64,000 nt of DNA from Flavobacterium sp. Sd200 (GTDB taxonomy: Bacteria; Bacteroidota; Bacteroidia; Flavobacteriales; Flavobacteriaceae), in NCBI RefSeq assembly GCF_009826935.1, contig NZ_WUMN01000001.1:1240001-1304000 (forward strand). Direction: 5' to 3'. Positions 1-9,700 of this stretch are shown here, piece after piece; position 1 is the stretch's first letter; the number at the start of each line of letters is the position of its first letter. The notes beneath the pieces were generated by a model. The model saw only the letters and a program-made list of their open reading frames with translations, did no database searches and was not told the DNA's origin. Both the position numbers and the translations under genes were made by a program.

Positions 1-1038
1 CGAAAAAATGAAATGGCAGTAACATCTGCCGAACTGGGTGCAACTTATGATAATATGCGCCGGGTAAGTCAAAAAAATGTATTGGGAATCTCCTACTGCT
101 ACCGCTATAATAACAGATGGAATCTCGACCTGTTTGCTAAAAATTACCATCAGAAAGTGATTGGTCCCATAAATACCGGAGATGAAGGGCATCCTTCTTA
201 TACAGAGATAAAAGAAACCTATGGTACAACAGGTTATGGTCTTGCCACTACATATTTCTTTAAAGACGTACAGGTAAAAGCATCAATAGAAAAAGCCTAT
301 CGATTGCCTACAGATACAGAGCTTTTTGGGGATGAAGTACTGGAAACAGGAAATGCATCTATAAAGGCCGAAAATTCTATGAACTACAATTTAGGAGCCA
401 CGCTTAACAAACAACTTAACCAAAACCATTCGGTTTACGCCGATGTAAATGCCTATTACCGCGATACACAGGACTACATTCGTCGTGTAGTAGAACAACG
501 TAACGGTACTGGCGGCTCTATGAACCACGGAACGGTGCGTAATATTGGTGTTGATGCCGAACTACGCTATTATTATAAAAACAGGTTTACTGTAGGCGGT
601 AATGTTACCTACCAAAACCTGCGTGACAAAGAGCGTTATTATGCCTCAACATCAGGAATTCGCGAAAGTCCTACCTATAATATAAGGATCCCTAATGTGC
701 CTTACTTTTTTGGCAATGCAGATGCTGCCTACTATCTGCACAATATATGGGGTAAAGGCAATGTGCTAACCGCCGGATATTCTCTAAATTTTGTAGGCGA
801 ATTTTTTCTCAACTGGGAAAACCTTGCAACTGCAAACAATAAGTTAAGTATAGACCAACAACTATCGCATGACCTTAATGTAACCTTTGCTGCCGCAAAC
901 GGAAAATACAACATAGCTTTTGAAGCCAGGAATATTACCAACGAATTACTGTATGATAACTATGCGCTTCAAAAACCGGGCAGGAATTTTTCGGTCAAGC
1001 TGCGCTACTTCATTATGTACAAGCAAAACAAAAAATAA
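1..1038 (+). CDS. TonB-dependent outer-membrane receptor, C-terminal part (5' end outside window)
   Basis: The reading frame is open from base 1 and has no start inside the window, so only the last ~345 residues are present. The sequence is a run of alternating beta strands rich in aromatic residues and Asn/Gly turns (for example GYSLNFVGEFFLNW and IAFEARNITNELLYDNYALQKPGR). This is the usual end of a TonB-dependent receptor barrel, in which 'NITNELLYDNYALQKPGRNF' matches the conserved final two strands. The last residues, LRYFIMYKQNKK, extend a little beyond the usual aromatic end. The plug domain and TonB box lie upstream and cannot be judged. It is followed after 25 bp by a DUF4374 lipoprotein and later by a PepSY reductase, which points to iron or siderophore uptake. 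The substrate is an inference from context; the receptor family is clear. Confidence 0.88.
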   Translation, partial: RKNEMAVTSAELGATYDNMRRVSQKNVLGISYCYRYNNRWNLDLFAKNYHQKVIGPINTGDEGHPSYTEIKETYGTTGYGLATTYFFKDVQVKASIEKAYRLPTDTELFGDEVLETGNASIKAENSMNYNLGATLNKQLNQNHSVYADVNAYYRDTQDYIRRVVEQRNGTGGSMNHGTVRNIGVDAELRYYYKNRFTVGGNVTYQNLRDKERYYASTSGIRESPTYNIRIPNVPYFFGNADAAYYLHNIWGKGNVLTAGYSLNFVGEFFLNWENLATANNKLSIDQQLSHDLNVTFAAANGKYNIAFEARNITNELLYDNYALQKPGRNFSVKLRYFIMYKQNKK

Positions 1039-1063
1039 CAATAACCTTTAATTATAATTTAAA

Positions 1064-2332
1064 ATGAGAAAAAAGAAATACTCAGTAGTATTAGCATTGG
1101 CAATCGCCTTTTTAACAGCAACAGGATGCAGTGATGACAGCAACAGCAGCGGTGCATCTACAAAAGGAAATTATTTTGTTGCAGCCACACAGGGAGATTT
1201 TACATACATGCTCTCTGTAGAAGACCTGGAATCAGGTACAGCTTCTATTGTGGGTAATGCCGGTGCTATAGAAGAACCTTACGCCTTTACTGCATTTGTA
1301 AGCAACGGTACACGCTCTGTAACAGCTATGCAGTACCGCCAGGGCGACCCGTCTATAGGAATGTCTTATAATATAAATGCCGATGGCGTTTTAAGTAAAA
1401 CGGGGAACGAATTTCAGTTAGAAAAAGGTTATGGCACATGGGGCTCTTTTGGAAATTATATTGTAGCTGCACGTAGCGGGCAAACCCTGCAGGACAATTC
1501 TACAGGAGTAATTGCATATTTAATAGATCAGGAAAACGGCAACGCTGTAACTACAAAATACCTGCACACAGAAGGGCTTAACGGAGGTATAACTTATGAC
1601 GGTGTACAGGAAAATGCAACAATCTCTGGCATTGTAGACAGGGGTAACGGAACATTTCTTACCGCAGGTGTTTTCTCTCATGGTGTAACATCGGGCACAG
1701 GAGGCAGTACTACTGCAACTGTAGGTAATCCTGATGAATGCTGGGTTTTTGAATTAGACCGTGATTTTAATGTAGTGCGTTCTTTCCAGGACGATCGTAT
1801 CAGCTACTCTGCCGGACGTTACCGCTCTGCTTACTATTCGCAAATTGACAGGGACGCTTCCGATAATGTATATGTTTTCTCTGGTGCTTATGATAACACT
1901 TCAACAAAAAATGCAGGTGTTATTCGCATACCTGCAGGTGGCACAGATTTCGATTCATACTATTGGGATCTTGAAACTGCATCAGGCGGATACCGTTTTC
2001 GCAAAGTATGGCATATTGCAGATGACTCATTCCTTATAGAGTTTTACAACGAGCAATATGAAACCATTAATGTTAGCAGTGCCGCAACACAATATGCTGT
2101 TGTAAAAATGGGAAGCAAAGATTTTAAATGGGTTACAACAGGTTTCCCGGCTAAAGCAAATATTGTTGGTACAGGATGGCCATTTGCTTACAACGGCAAA
2201 ATGTATTTCCCTGTAACTACAGACAGCGCACAACCAACAGTATACGTTATAGATCCTGTAACAGCTACAGCAAAAGCCGGATTGGTTATTCAGGCCGACG
2301 GAGTATCTGCGCTGGCAAGGCTGTCTTATTAA
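1064..2332 (+). CDS. DUF4374-family surface lipoprotein, XusB-like
   Basis: A 422-residue lipoprotein. Residues 1-22 are a type II signal peptide with lipobox ATGC (Cys22). The next residues, SDDS, match the lipoprotein export signal that sends Flavobacterium lipoproteins to the cell surface. The mature part has repeated short beta blades, consistent with a beta-propeller, and I recognise it as a DUF4374 protein from GNYFVAATQGDFTYMLS and the repeated GxGTW and GxxIVAA segments. In Bacteroides the comparable protein XusB binds siderophore next to its TonB receptor XusA and the PepSY membrane protein XusC, and this window has the same kinds of gene in the same order. It lies 25 bp after the receptor gene, so the two are probably cotranscribed. 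Family assignment is by pattern recall; siderophore binding is inferred. Confidence 0.78.
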   Translation: MRKKKYSVVLALAIAFLTATGCSDDSNSSGASTKGNYFVAATQGDFTYMLSVEDLESGTASIVGNAGAIEEPYAFTAFVSNGTRSVTAMQYRQGDPSIGMSYNINADGVLSKTGNEFQLEKGYGTWGSFGNYIVAARSGQTLQDNSTGVIAYLIDQENGNAVTTKYLHTEGLNGGITYDGVQENATISGIVDRGNGTFLTAGVFSHGVTSGTGGSTTATVGNPDECWVFELDRDFNVVRSFQDDRISYSAGRYRSAYYSQIDRDASDNVYVFSGAYDNTSTKNAGVIRIPAGGTDFDSYYWDLETASGGYRFRKVWHIADDSFLIEFYNEQYETINVSSAATQYAVVKMGSKDFKWVTTGFPAKANIVGTGWPFAYNGKMYFPVTTDSAQPTVYVIDPVTATAKAGLVIQADGVSALARLSY

Positions 2333-2345
2333 GTATTCCATAAAT

Positions 2346-2380
2346 AAGCAAAGCAGTAAATATTCTTTATTGCTTTGCTT
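2346..2380 (+). terminator. Hairpin after the DUF4374 gene
   Basis: A 14-bp inverted repeat (2346-2359 with 2367-2380, one mismatch) with a 7-nt loop lies 13 bp after the DUF4374 stop codon. No clear T-run follows, so it may attenuate transcription or protect the mRNA 3' end rather than terminate fully before the ankyrin gene. Confidence 0.5.
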
Positions 2381-2520
2381 AAAAAATTCATTTAGGTTTT
2401 ATGATCAAAGCAAAAGATAGAGATTTTTGTTTATTAGACAATTCTAATGAAGATTATTAAAACAAAACCTGTAATTTTACCCTTATTTAAACTTATTAAA
2501 AATAACTACACCTCATAGCA

Positions 2521-4008
2521 ATGAAAAAAATCTTGTTTACAGTTTGTGCATTTGTTGGTCTTTCTGCCATCGCACAGCAAAAAAACACTTTGTTAGACCA
2601 GTCATTCTGGAAAACAAATCCGGATGTGGCGGCTGTTAAAGCAGAAGTTGCAAAGGGCAACAGCGCAACCGAATTTAACCCAATGATGTTTGATGCCACT
2701 ACAATGGCAATAAACAACGATGCTCCCGAAGCTACAATAAAATACCTTATAGACCTTCCCGGCAATGGCGTAAAAAAGCTTACTCACGACGCACGTATAT
2801 ATTTACACTGGGCTGCAAATAAAGGTAATGTTGAGATTGTAAATTATCTTATAGCTAAGGGTGCTGACATTAACCTTAACGACAGCCACGATACTACCCC
2901 GGCAGTTTTTGCTGCAAACAATGGGCAAACCAATACTGCTATATATGATACTTTTTTTAAAGCAGGTTTAGATCCTAAAAAGAAATATAAAGATGGAGTA
3001 AACCTTTTGCTTATAGCAATACCTAATGATAAAGACCTTACTCTTGCAAACTACTTTGCAACAAAAGGATTATCGCTTAAAGATGTTGACAACGATGGAA
3101 ATACAGCGTTTAACTATGCTGCAAGAACAGGTAATGTAGCATTACTGAAAACATTACTTACCAAAGGTGTAAAATATAACGACAATGCTTTAATTTTTGC
3201 GGCACAGGGCACACGCCGCGGGGCTAATACAATAGAGGTATTTAAGTATCTTGTAGACGACCTTAAAATTAAACCAACTGTAGTAAGTAAAGATGGAGAA
3301 ACCGTACTTCACTCGTTAGTACGCAAGCAAAAACAATCTGAAATAATAAATTATTTTATAAATAAAGGTGTAGATGTAAATAAGGCAGATAACGATGGTA
3401 ATACTGCATTAATTAATGCTTCAGGTGGCAGGGATACAGAAGCGTTAGAAATATTGTTGCCTAAAGTAAAAAACATCAATGCCGTAAATGCAAAAGGAGA
3501 ATCGGCTCTTACGGCAGCTGTAAAAAACGGCTCTGCGGATGTGGTGGCCTTATTAATTAAAAATGGTGCCGACGTTAACGTTAAAGACAAAGATGGCTAC
3601 AACCTTGCCTATCATTTAGTACAAAATTACAGGGCTCCAAGGCCGGGAGCTCAAGCAGGTGATGACTTTGGCGCAAAAATAAAATTACTACAGGAGAAAG
3701 GACTTAACTTTGCCACAGCACAAAAAGATGGAAGTACCTTATATCATGTGGCTATAGTTAAGAGCGATCTTGACCTTGTAAAAAAACTGGCTGCACTTAA
3801 TATAGATGTTAATGCAAAAAACAAAGAGGGCATAACTGCCCTGCACAAAGCTGCAATGGTATCTAAAGATGATGCCACACTAAAATACCTGCTTTCTATA
3901 GGTGCAAAAAAAGATATTAAAACTGAGTTTGACGAAACAGCTTACATGCTGGCTAAAGAAAACGAGTTTATTACAAAAAATAATATATCTATTGATTTTT
4001 TAAAATAA
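2521..4008 (+). CDS. Secreted/periplasmic ankyrin-repeat protein
   Basis: A 495-residue protein with a clear signal peptide (MKKILFTVCAFVGLSAIAQ, cleavage near residue 19), so it acts outside the cytoplasm. The rest is about 11-12 ankyrin repeats of roughly 33 residues, seen as repeated motifs such as DGNTAFNYAARTGNVALLKTLL, KGESALTAAVKNGSADVVALLI and EGITALHKAAM. There is no catalytic domain, so it is probably a binding or scaffold protein. It sits between the DUF4374 lipoprotein and the DUF2271 gene, which starts 4 bp after its stop, and so looks like part of the same uptake locus. A 188-bp gap with a hairpin precedes it. Periplasmic ankyrin proteins are known in other bacteria (for example next to catalases), but the partner here is unknown. 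Confidence 0.85.
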   Translation: MKKILFTVCAFVGLSAIAQQKNTLLDQSFWKTNPDVAAVKAEVAKGNSATEFNPMMFDATTMAINNDAPEATIKYLIDLPGNGVKKLTHDARIYLHWAANKGNVEIVNYLIAKGADINLNDSHDTTPAVFAANNGQTNTAIYDTFFKAGLDPKKKYKDGVNLLLIAIPNDKDLTLANYFATKGLSLKDVDNDGNTAFNYAARTGNVALLKTLLTKGVKYNDNALIFAAQGTRRGANTIEVFKYLVDDLKIKPTVVSKDGETVLHSLVRKQKQSEIINYFINKGVDVNKADNDGNTALINASGGRDTEALEILLPKVKNINAVNAKGESALTAAVKNGSADVVALLIKNGADVNVKDKDGYNLAYHLVQNYRAPRPGAQAGDDFGAKIKLLQEKGLNFATAQKDGSTLYHVAIVKSDLDLVKKLAALNIDVNAKNKEGITALHKAAMVSKDDATLKYLLSIGAKKDIKTEFDETAYMLAKENEFITKNNISIDFLK

Positions 4009-4012
4009 CATT

Positions 4013-4495
4013 ATGAAGTTATTATTGAGATCTTGTCTAGCAGTAGTGCTTTTAAGCTGTTTTACCTTCAGCGCATCTGCACAATCGACTAAATACAAAT
4101 GCATGCTGCAAATGTCTAACTATGTGGGCGAAGGTGCCTATGTTGTTGTATCTATCATAAACCCAAAAGGCGAATATGAAAAAACGCTTTATGTAATGGG
4201 CGATGATAAAAAATGGTACAACACTCTTAAAGAATGGTACAAAGTATATTCTAAAAGGCCAAACATAAGTGCTAAAACAGGCGCATCTGTTACAGGTGGA
4301 GACCGCAGTGTTACCACCATGGAAATAGAAGACAATAAGCTAAATAAAGGTTATAAACTGCGTTTTGAAACTGCAGTCGAAGACCAGAAATATCATGTTG
4401 ACGACGTAGAAATACCTTTAACAACCGAAGCCCTTGCAGAAAAGGCCGAAGGTAAAGGCTATATCAGATACGTAAGATTCAGCAAAATTCAATAG
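4013..4495 (+). CDS. DUF2271-like periplasmic protein
   Basis: A 160-residue protein with a signal peptide (MKLLLRSCLAVVLLSCFTFSASAQ). The mature domain is a small beta-sandwich with the pattern YVVVSIINPKGEYEKTLYVMGDDKKWYNTLKEW and GASVTGG, which I associate with DUF2271. In other bacteria this family is found next to PepSY-type membrane reductases. The gene starts 4 bp after the ankyrin gene and ends 10 bp before the PepSY-flavoprotein gene, so translation of the three is probably coupled. It may hand substrate or cofactor to the membrane reductase, but that is inference only; no active-site residues are recognisable. Confidence 0.7.
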   Translation: MKLLLRSCLAVVLLSCFTFSASAQSTKYKCMLQMSNYVGEGAYVVVSIINPKGEYEKTLYVMGDDKKWYNTLKEWYKVYSKRPNISAKTGASVTGGDRSVTTMEIEDNKLNKGYKLRFETAVEDQKYHVDDVEIPLTTEALAEKAEGKGYIRYVRFSKIQ

Positions 4496-4505
4496 CAAAC
4501 AATAA

Positions 4506-6707
4506 ATGACGCTCTCTGTTTGGCGCTATGCACATTTGGCACTGGCGGTATTTTCTTTTTTATTTTTAGCACTGGCATCAACTACAGGTACTATACTTGC
4601 AATAGATGCAATAAACCAAAAAATACCGCCATACCGGGTGCATAATTTTGATGATATTACACTTGCACAAACACTCCCTGTTTTGCGCAAACAATATCCT
4701 GAAATTACTGAAATAAGCATAGACCAAAACCAGTTTGTTACATTACAGGGGCTTGACAACGACGGTAACGATGTTAATGCATACATAGACCCTGCAACGG
4801 GCAAAATACTGGGTGAGCCTATAAAAAAAAGCGAATTTATACAATGGATAACGTCGTTGCATCGTTCGCTATTTCTTCATGAAACCGGAAGAATCATAAT
4901 AGGCATCAATTCGTTTTTACTTATCCTGATAGCTTTATCAGGAATGGCACTTGTCATTCAACGGCAGCGTGGGCTTAAACGGTTTTTTTCTAAAGTTATA
5001 AAAGACTATTTTGCCCAGTATTACCACGTTGTGGCAGGCAGGATTTTACTTATCCCTATACTTATCATCGCCGTAAGCGGCACCTATTTATCTTTAGAGA
5101 GGTTTAAACTTTTTCCTGAGCACAAGGTAAATCATAAAATAAATACCGAAAATCTGGAGAATTCACCTGTTCAAAAAGACATAGCAGGATTTAGTATATT
5201 TCAAAAAACGTTTTTAACTGATGTCGAAAAAATTGAATTCCCGTTTGCCGATGATCCGGAAGAATACTATACTTTAAAACTAAAAGAACGTGAAATTGTT
5301 GTAAATCAGTTTAACGGAGAAATTCTTAGTGAGGTTAAGCATCCCTCTACCCTACTGCTTGCAAATTTAAGCCTCGATCTGCATACAGGCCGCACAAATA
5401 TTTTATGGGCAATTATATTAGCAATAGCATCGGTTAATATACTGTATTTTATTTATTCCGGCTTTAAAATGACTTTAAAGCGCAGGGCAGTAAAATTAAA
5501 GAACAGGCATAAAGCCATACACAGTAAATATATATTATTGGTAGGATCAGAAAACGGCAGTACTTTAGGTTTCGCCAATGCCATACACAAGCAGCTATTA
5601 TCTAACAATGAAACCAGCCACATTACGCAGCTTAATGAGTACAATATTTATCCAAAAGCACAACATATAATTGTACTTACTTCTACTCATGGTTTAGGCG
5701 ATGCACCTTCCAATGCTACTAAGTTTGCAGCTCTGTTAGCCAAATATCCACAGGAGCAAACTGTAAATATATCAGTAGTTGGATTTGGATCTCAGGCTTA
5801 TGCCGATTTTTGCGGGTATGCCAAAGAAGTCGAAAGGCTTCTAATTGCACAGCCTTGGGCTAAACACTTTTTAAACCTGCATACGGTAGACGATAAATCA
5901 GCCACTCAATTTGCAGACTGGGCAAAAAAATGGGGAGAAAGAACGCAGATATCTCTTGCCACCACTCCTGCATTGTATAAGGAAAAACCAGCTGATTTAG
6001 AAAAAATAATGGTTTTAGATAAAACCTTAGTAAATGCCACAGACCAAACTTTTACTATTACCATTCGCACAGGTGCAAGAACCAAATTTACCTCGGGTGA
6101 TCTACTAGCTATATATCCGGCAAACGATAATCGCGAACGTCTGTATTCTATTGGCAAGGTAAATGGAAACATACAACTTGTTGTAAAATTATATGAAGGC
6201 GGTTTAGGATCGGGATATTTATATAATCTTACAGCAGGATTAACCATTAAGGCACGCATTATACGGAATAAAGCATTCCATTTCCCTAAAAAGGCATCGG
6301 CAGTCATAATGATCGCTAACGGAACGGGAGTAGCACCATTTTTAGGCATGATAGCACAAAACTCTAAAAAGACTGAAACACATTTGTATTGTGGTTTCCG
6401 TCGGGAAACAGAAACAACTCTGCACCACAGGGAATTTGCAGCACAACAAACCCAAAAAAAACAGCTTGAAAGTTTTCATATTGCCTTTTCGCGTGAGGCA
6501 AACCTATGCTATGTAATGGACCTGATCTATAATGATGCTGCTTTTTTTGCGGCAATACTAAAAAAAGGAGGGGTTATTATGATTTGCGGTTCATTAGTAA
6601 TGCAGCAGGACGTTGAAATTACGCTCGATACAATTTGCCAGGAACAAAATAATAAAAGCCTTTCATACTATAAAGACAACGGTCAGGTATTAACTGATTG
6701 TTACTAA
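4506..6707 (+). CDS. PepSY-TM / flavodoxin / FAD-NAD(P)H reductase membrane protein
   Basis: A 733-residue inner-membrane reductase. Residues ~5-325 are a PepSY-associated region with four membrane helices (near 8-30, 125-150, 175-200, 298-322) and periplasmic loops. His residues near the helices (SLHRS, YYHVV, LDLHTG) fit haem ligands. Residues ~340-475 are a flavodoxin domain (FMN loop GSENGSTLGFA, then TSTHGLGDAPSNA). Residues ~495-733 are a ferredoxin-reductase module with the FAD motif RLYSIG, the nucleotide motif NGTGVAPF near 603 and ICGS near 692. The likely job is to carry electrons from NAD(P)H across the membrane, for example to reduce ferric siderophore in the periplasm, as proposed for FoxB/XusC-type PepSY proteins. 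It is the last gene of the locus and is followed by a strong terminator. The reaction is inferred; the domain order is clear. Confidence 0.85.
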   Translation: MTLSVWRYAHLALAVFSFLFLALASTTGTILAIDAINQKIPPYRVHNFDDITLAQTLPVLRKQYPEITEISIDQNQFVTLQGLDNDGNDVNAYIDPATGKILGEPIKKSEFIQWITSLHRSLFLHETGRIIIGINSFLLILIALSGMALVIQRQRGLKRFFSKVIKDYFAQYYHVVAGRILLIPILIIAVSGTYLSLERFKLFPEHKVNHKINTENLENSPVQKDIAGFSIFQKTFLTDVEKIEFPFADDPEEYYTLKLKEREIVVNQFNGEILSEVKHPSTLLLANLSLDLHTGRTNILWAIILAIASVNILYFIYSGFKMTLKRRAVKLKNRHKAIHSKYILLVGSENGSTLGFANAIHKQLLSNNETSHITQLNEYNIYPKAQHIIVLTSTHGLGDAPSNATKFAALLAKYPQEQTVNISVVGFGSQAYADFCGYAKEVERLLIAQPWAKHFLNLHTVDDKSATQFADWAKKWGERTQISLATTPALYKEKPADLEKIMVLDKTLVNATDQTFTITIRTGARTKFTSGDLLAIYPANDNRERLYSIGKVNGNIQLVVKLYEGGLGSGYLYNLTAGLTIKARIIRNKAFHFPKKASAVIMIANGTGVAPFLGMIAQNSKKTETHLYCGFRRETETTLHHREFAAQQTQKKQLESFHIAFSREANLCYVMDLIYNDAAFFAAILKKGGVIMICGSLVMQQDVEITLDTICQEQNNKSLSYYKDNGQVLTDCY

Positions 6708-6721
6708 CCGCTTATAATAAG

Positions 6722-6753
6722 AAACCTCGTAAAAAATATTTTTACGAGGTTTT
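6722..6753. terminator. Bidirectional rho-independent terminator
   Basis: A perfect 14-bp stem (6722-6735 with 6739-6752), 3-nt loop, with A-run on the left and T-run on the right. It lies between the convergent PepSY reductase and macroglobulin genes and should stop transcription from both sides. Confidence 0.9.
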
Positions 6754-6775
6754 GTTTATATGATAAAGTGTTAGC

Positions 6776-9700
6776 TTATCTCACTACTTTAACCCACTGG
6801 CCTTTGGTTCTTGCCAAAAACGAATTGTCATACATAGCCTCGCACTGTACTCCGGGTAAATAGTAGCTACCCGGATAACTGGCATTCAGCAATATCCTGA
6901 AAACCTTGGTTTCCCTTGATTTTAGTGAGAAATAAAAATTCGTTCTGTCATCACGAATATCTGTATAATCAACATTGTTCTCTGCAAAGCTGCCAAAGTC
7001 AGTAAAACGTGTGTTCACAATTTCCCAACCCGATGGTATAATTTGCGTGAGTGCAACATTCTCCACATACTCCCCTTCACTATTACTCACCATAACCTCA
7101 GCTACAAACTCAGTGCCCTGCGCCAGTGCCGATGCATCAATAATTTTACCACCCCTATCCTTAAATACAATAGATGTTGAAAGCCCTCGCTCTTCAGCCA
7201 GTTCCTGCCCTACAGGTAACACACCACTGTAAGCTACTTTAATATATAACGTGCCCTGCTGATTATTCTTAATTATAACCGAATTATTACCAGCAGACTG
7301 CAATGGCCTGTCGGCAAAAGCTTTATTGGTTTTAACTGATTGCGTTTTGCCCTTTTCAGTATAGCTAACATCAATACCCTTGCTACCGTTTGCTTTTGCA
7401 AATTTACTCATGGCATACAGGCTGTAAGCAGTTGTTTGGGTACTCATCCATTGGTTAGAGGACATTGCTTTAGCAAGCTTTGTGGCCTCAGCAAATGCTT
7501 TTGCCTTTTGACCAAGTATAACCAGTGTTTCCAAAGCCATAGCCCTGTTACGGTCGGGTGAGCCGTAGTAATAATAGTCATAGCCATTGCCGATATCATC
7601 AAGTGTACTTTGGCTTAACAACTCCTGCCCCACTGCTTTCTGACCTGCCAATGCATAGGCGGCAGCAAGGCGCAGCCTGCTCTCATTACTTATACCCGAT
7701 GTTTCGCGCAATCTGTTCATCGACGAAAGGTCAGGGCTTCCGGCAAGTGCCAACGTGTAAAGACGATAAGCCTGAGCAAAATCATTTCGATACTCTTTAA
7801 AATATCGCCATGCGCGCGCATTTTTCTGCTGATAGCTTAACCACTGTTTTTTAGCATTTGACGGCAGCGCATACCCCTTTTTCTCAGCCTCAATCAGAAA
7901 ATGACCTGCATAGCTTGAACCCCAATCATCGGGTTCAGGCTGACCCGGCCAGTAAGAAAACCCGCCCGACGCTACCTGAAACTGCCCCAACCTTTGTATG
8001 GCGGCAGTAATATTGCGCTGTATTTTGGTTTTGCGCGCGGCATCTACATCGGCAATATCTGCAAGGTATAATTGCGGAAACACCGATGAGGTAGTTTGTT
8101 CCACACACCCATGCGGATATTGTATAAGGTAATCAAGCCTGCGGTTAAAATCTATCGATGGCAATGATGATACTTCAAGCCTTGCCTTATTTGTACCTTT
8201 TACACCAAATGAACTCCAATTTATAGTAGTCTGTTTACTTGGTTCCAATACCACTTCTTTATAGTTTTGCGTTACAGGGTTAGGGTTCATCACATCGAGC
8301 TCTACATCGTAGCTTGCTTTATCTTTACCACTTGTAGCGGTTACAGTTACCTTACCAATACCGGTAAGATCATTTACTTCAAGGTCAAAATAAGCCACTT
8401 TTTCCTCCGGTCTTGCAAAGCTTACGGTTTGTACAGAAGGACCTATTACCCTAAAGGCATTGTTGGTTTTTACCTGCAGGGTTACATTTTTAATACTGTT
8501 TTCCATAGCAAACAGCGTTACAGGCAGCGTTACCTTTTCTTTAGGCGTAACTTTTCGAGGCAGTGATGCTAAAAGCATTAGTGGGCTGCGCACAGGTGTG
8601 GTTTTCTCGGCCATGCCATAGGCACTTGCATCTGCATTGGCTGCCACAACCATAGTACGCACTGAACCTACATACTGTGGCAGTTTAATGTTATGTATGC
8701 GCGTTTCTCCTTTACCAATAGTGTATGGTCCCATATACATTACCACTGGCTTAAAGCGGTTAGCTTTTTTTGCCTGACCGCCACCAAGGTCGGCATCACC
8801 ACCAATGCTGAATATTTGATTTATTTGTCCTCCATAGGCACCTATAACATCATCATATATATCCCATGTTTTTACACCCAGCGCCTCTTTGGCATAAAAA
8901 CTATCCCATGCATTAGGGGTTTTAAAACGCGTAAGGTCAAGCAAACCGTCATCTACAATAGCAAGCGTGTAAGTCATGGCTTTGCCTGTTTTTTCACTAA
9001 CCTTTATGGTTGCTTTTTGTTCGGGCTTAAGTGTGGCAGGCATGCTTATTTGTGGTTGCAGTATAGTGTTTTTGTCTACCACCTCAATAGGTACTATACC
9101 ATAAAGACGAATTGGCGAATCGTTTAATGTATTAGCATGCGGTTGAAGCAACGTTATGTGCACATATACATTGGGAGCCATATTGGCGGTTACAGGTATG
9201 GTTACCTTTGTTTCGCCTTTTGTAGTTGGTGCCCAAAGCGATTTTACTACTTTACTACCGCTTTCTAACGATATTAATGCCCTGCCCCCTTCGCTTGACG
9301 GGAAGGCGACCTGTACATTCTCGCCAACATTATATTTTTCTTTATCAGTACTAAACATCAGCATTTTTGCTTCTTCACCATTATTGCTACGGGTGCGTCC
9401 ACTCCAATAAGGGTAGTCTATCAGCACGGTAGATCCGGCTGAATGTCCACTTTCGGTATCAGTAACGCGAATAAGGTAGTTGCCCCACTGGTCTTCACCT
9501 GTACTAAAGTTAAAACTGGCCTTGCCATTGGCATCGGTTAGAATAGTCTGGCTGTAAAACGGCGTATTGGAAACCGCATTACTGTAAGACGATACATTAT
9601 CGTGGCTCGCATCCCACCACCAACGCCACTCAACGGTATATACTTTTACATCGAGCCTGCGATTGCCTTTAGGTTTACCTGCCTCATTTACGGTGGCTAC

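Noticed and set aside
2401..2460. 19-codon frame (MIKAKDRDFC...) between the DUF4374 and ankyrin genes, as a possible leader peptide
   Set aside because: No codon run, no following terminator and composition like the AT-rich gap; probably chance.
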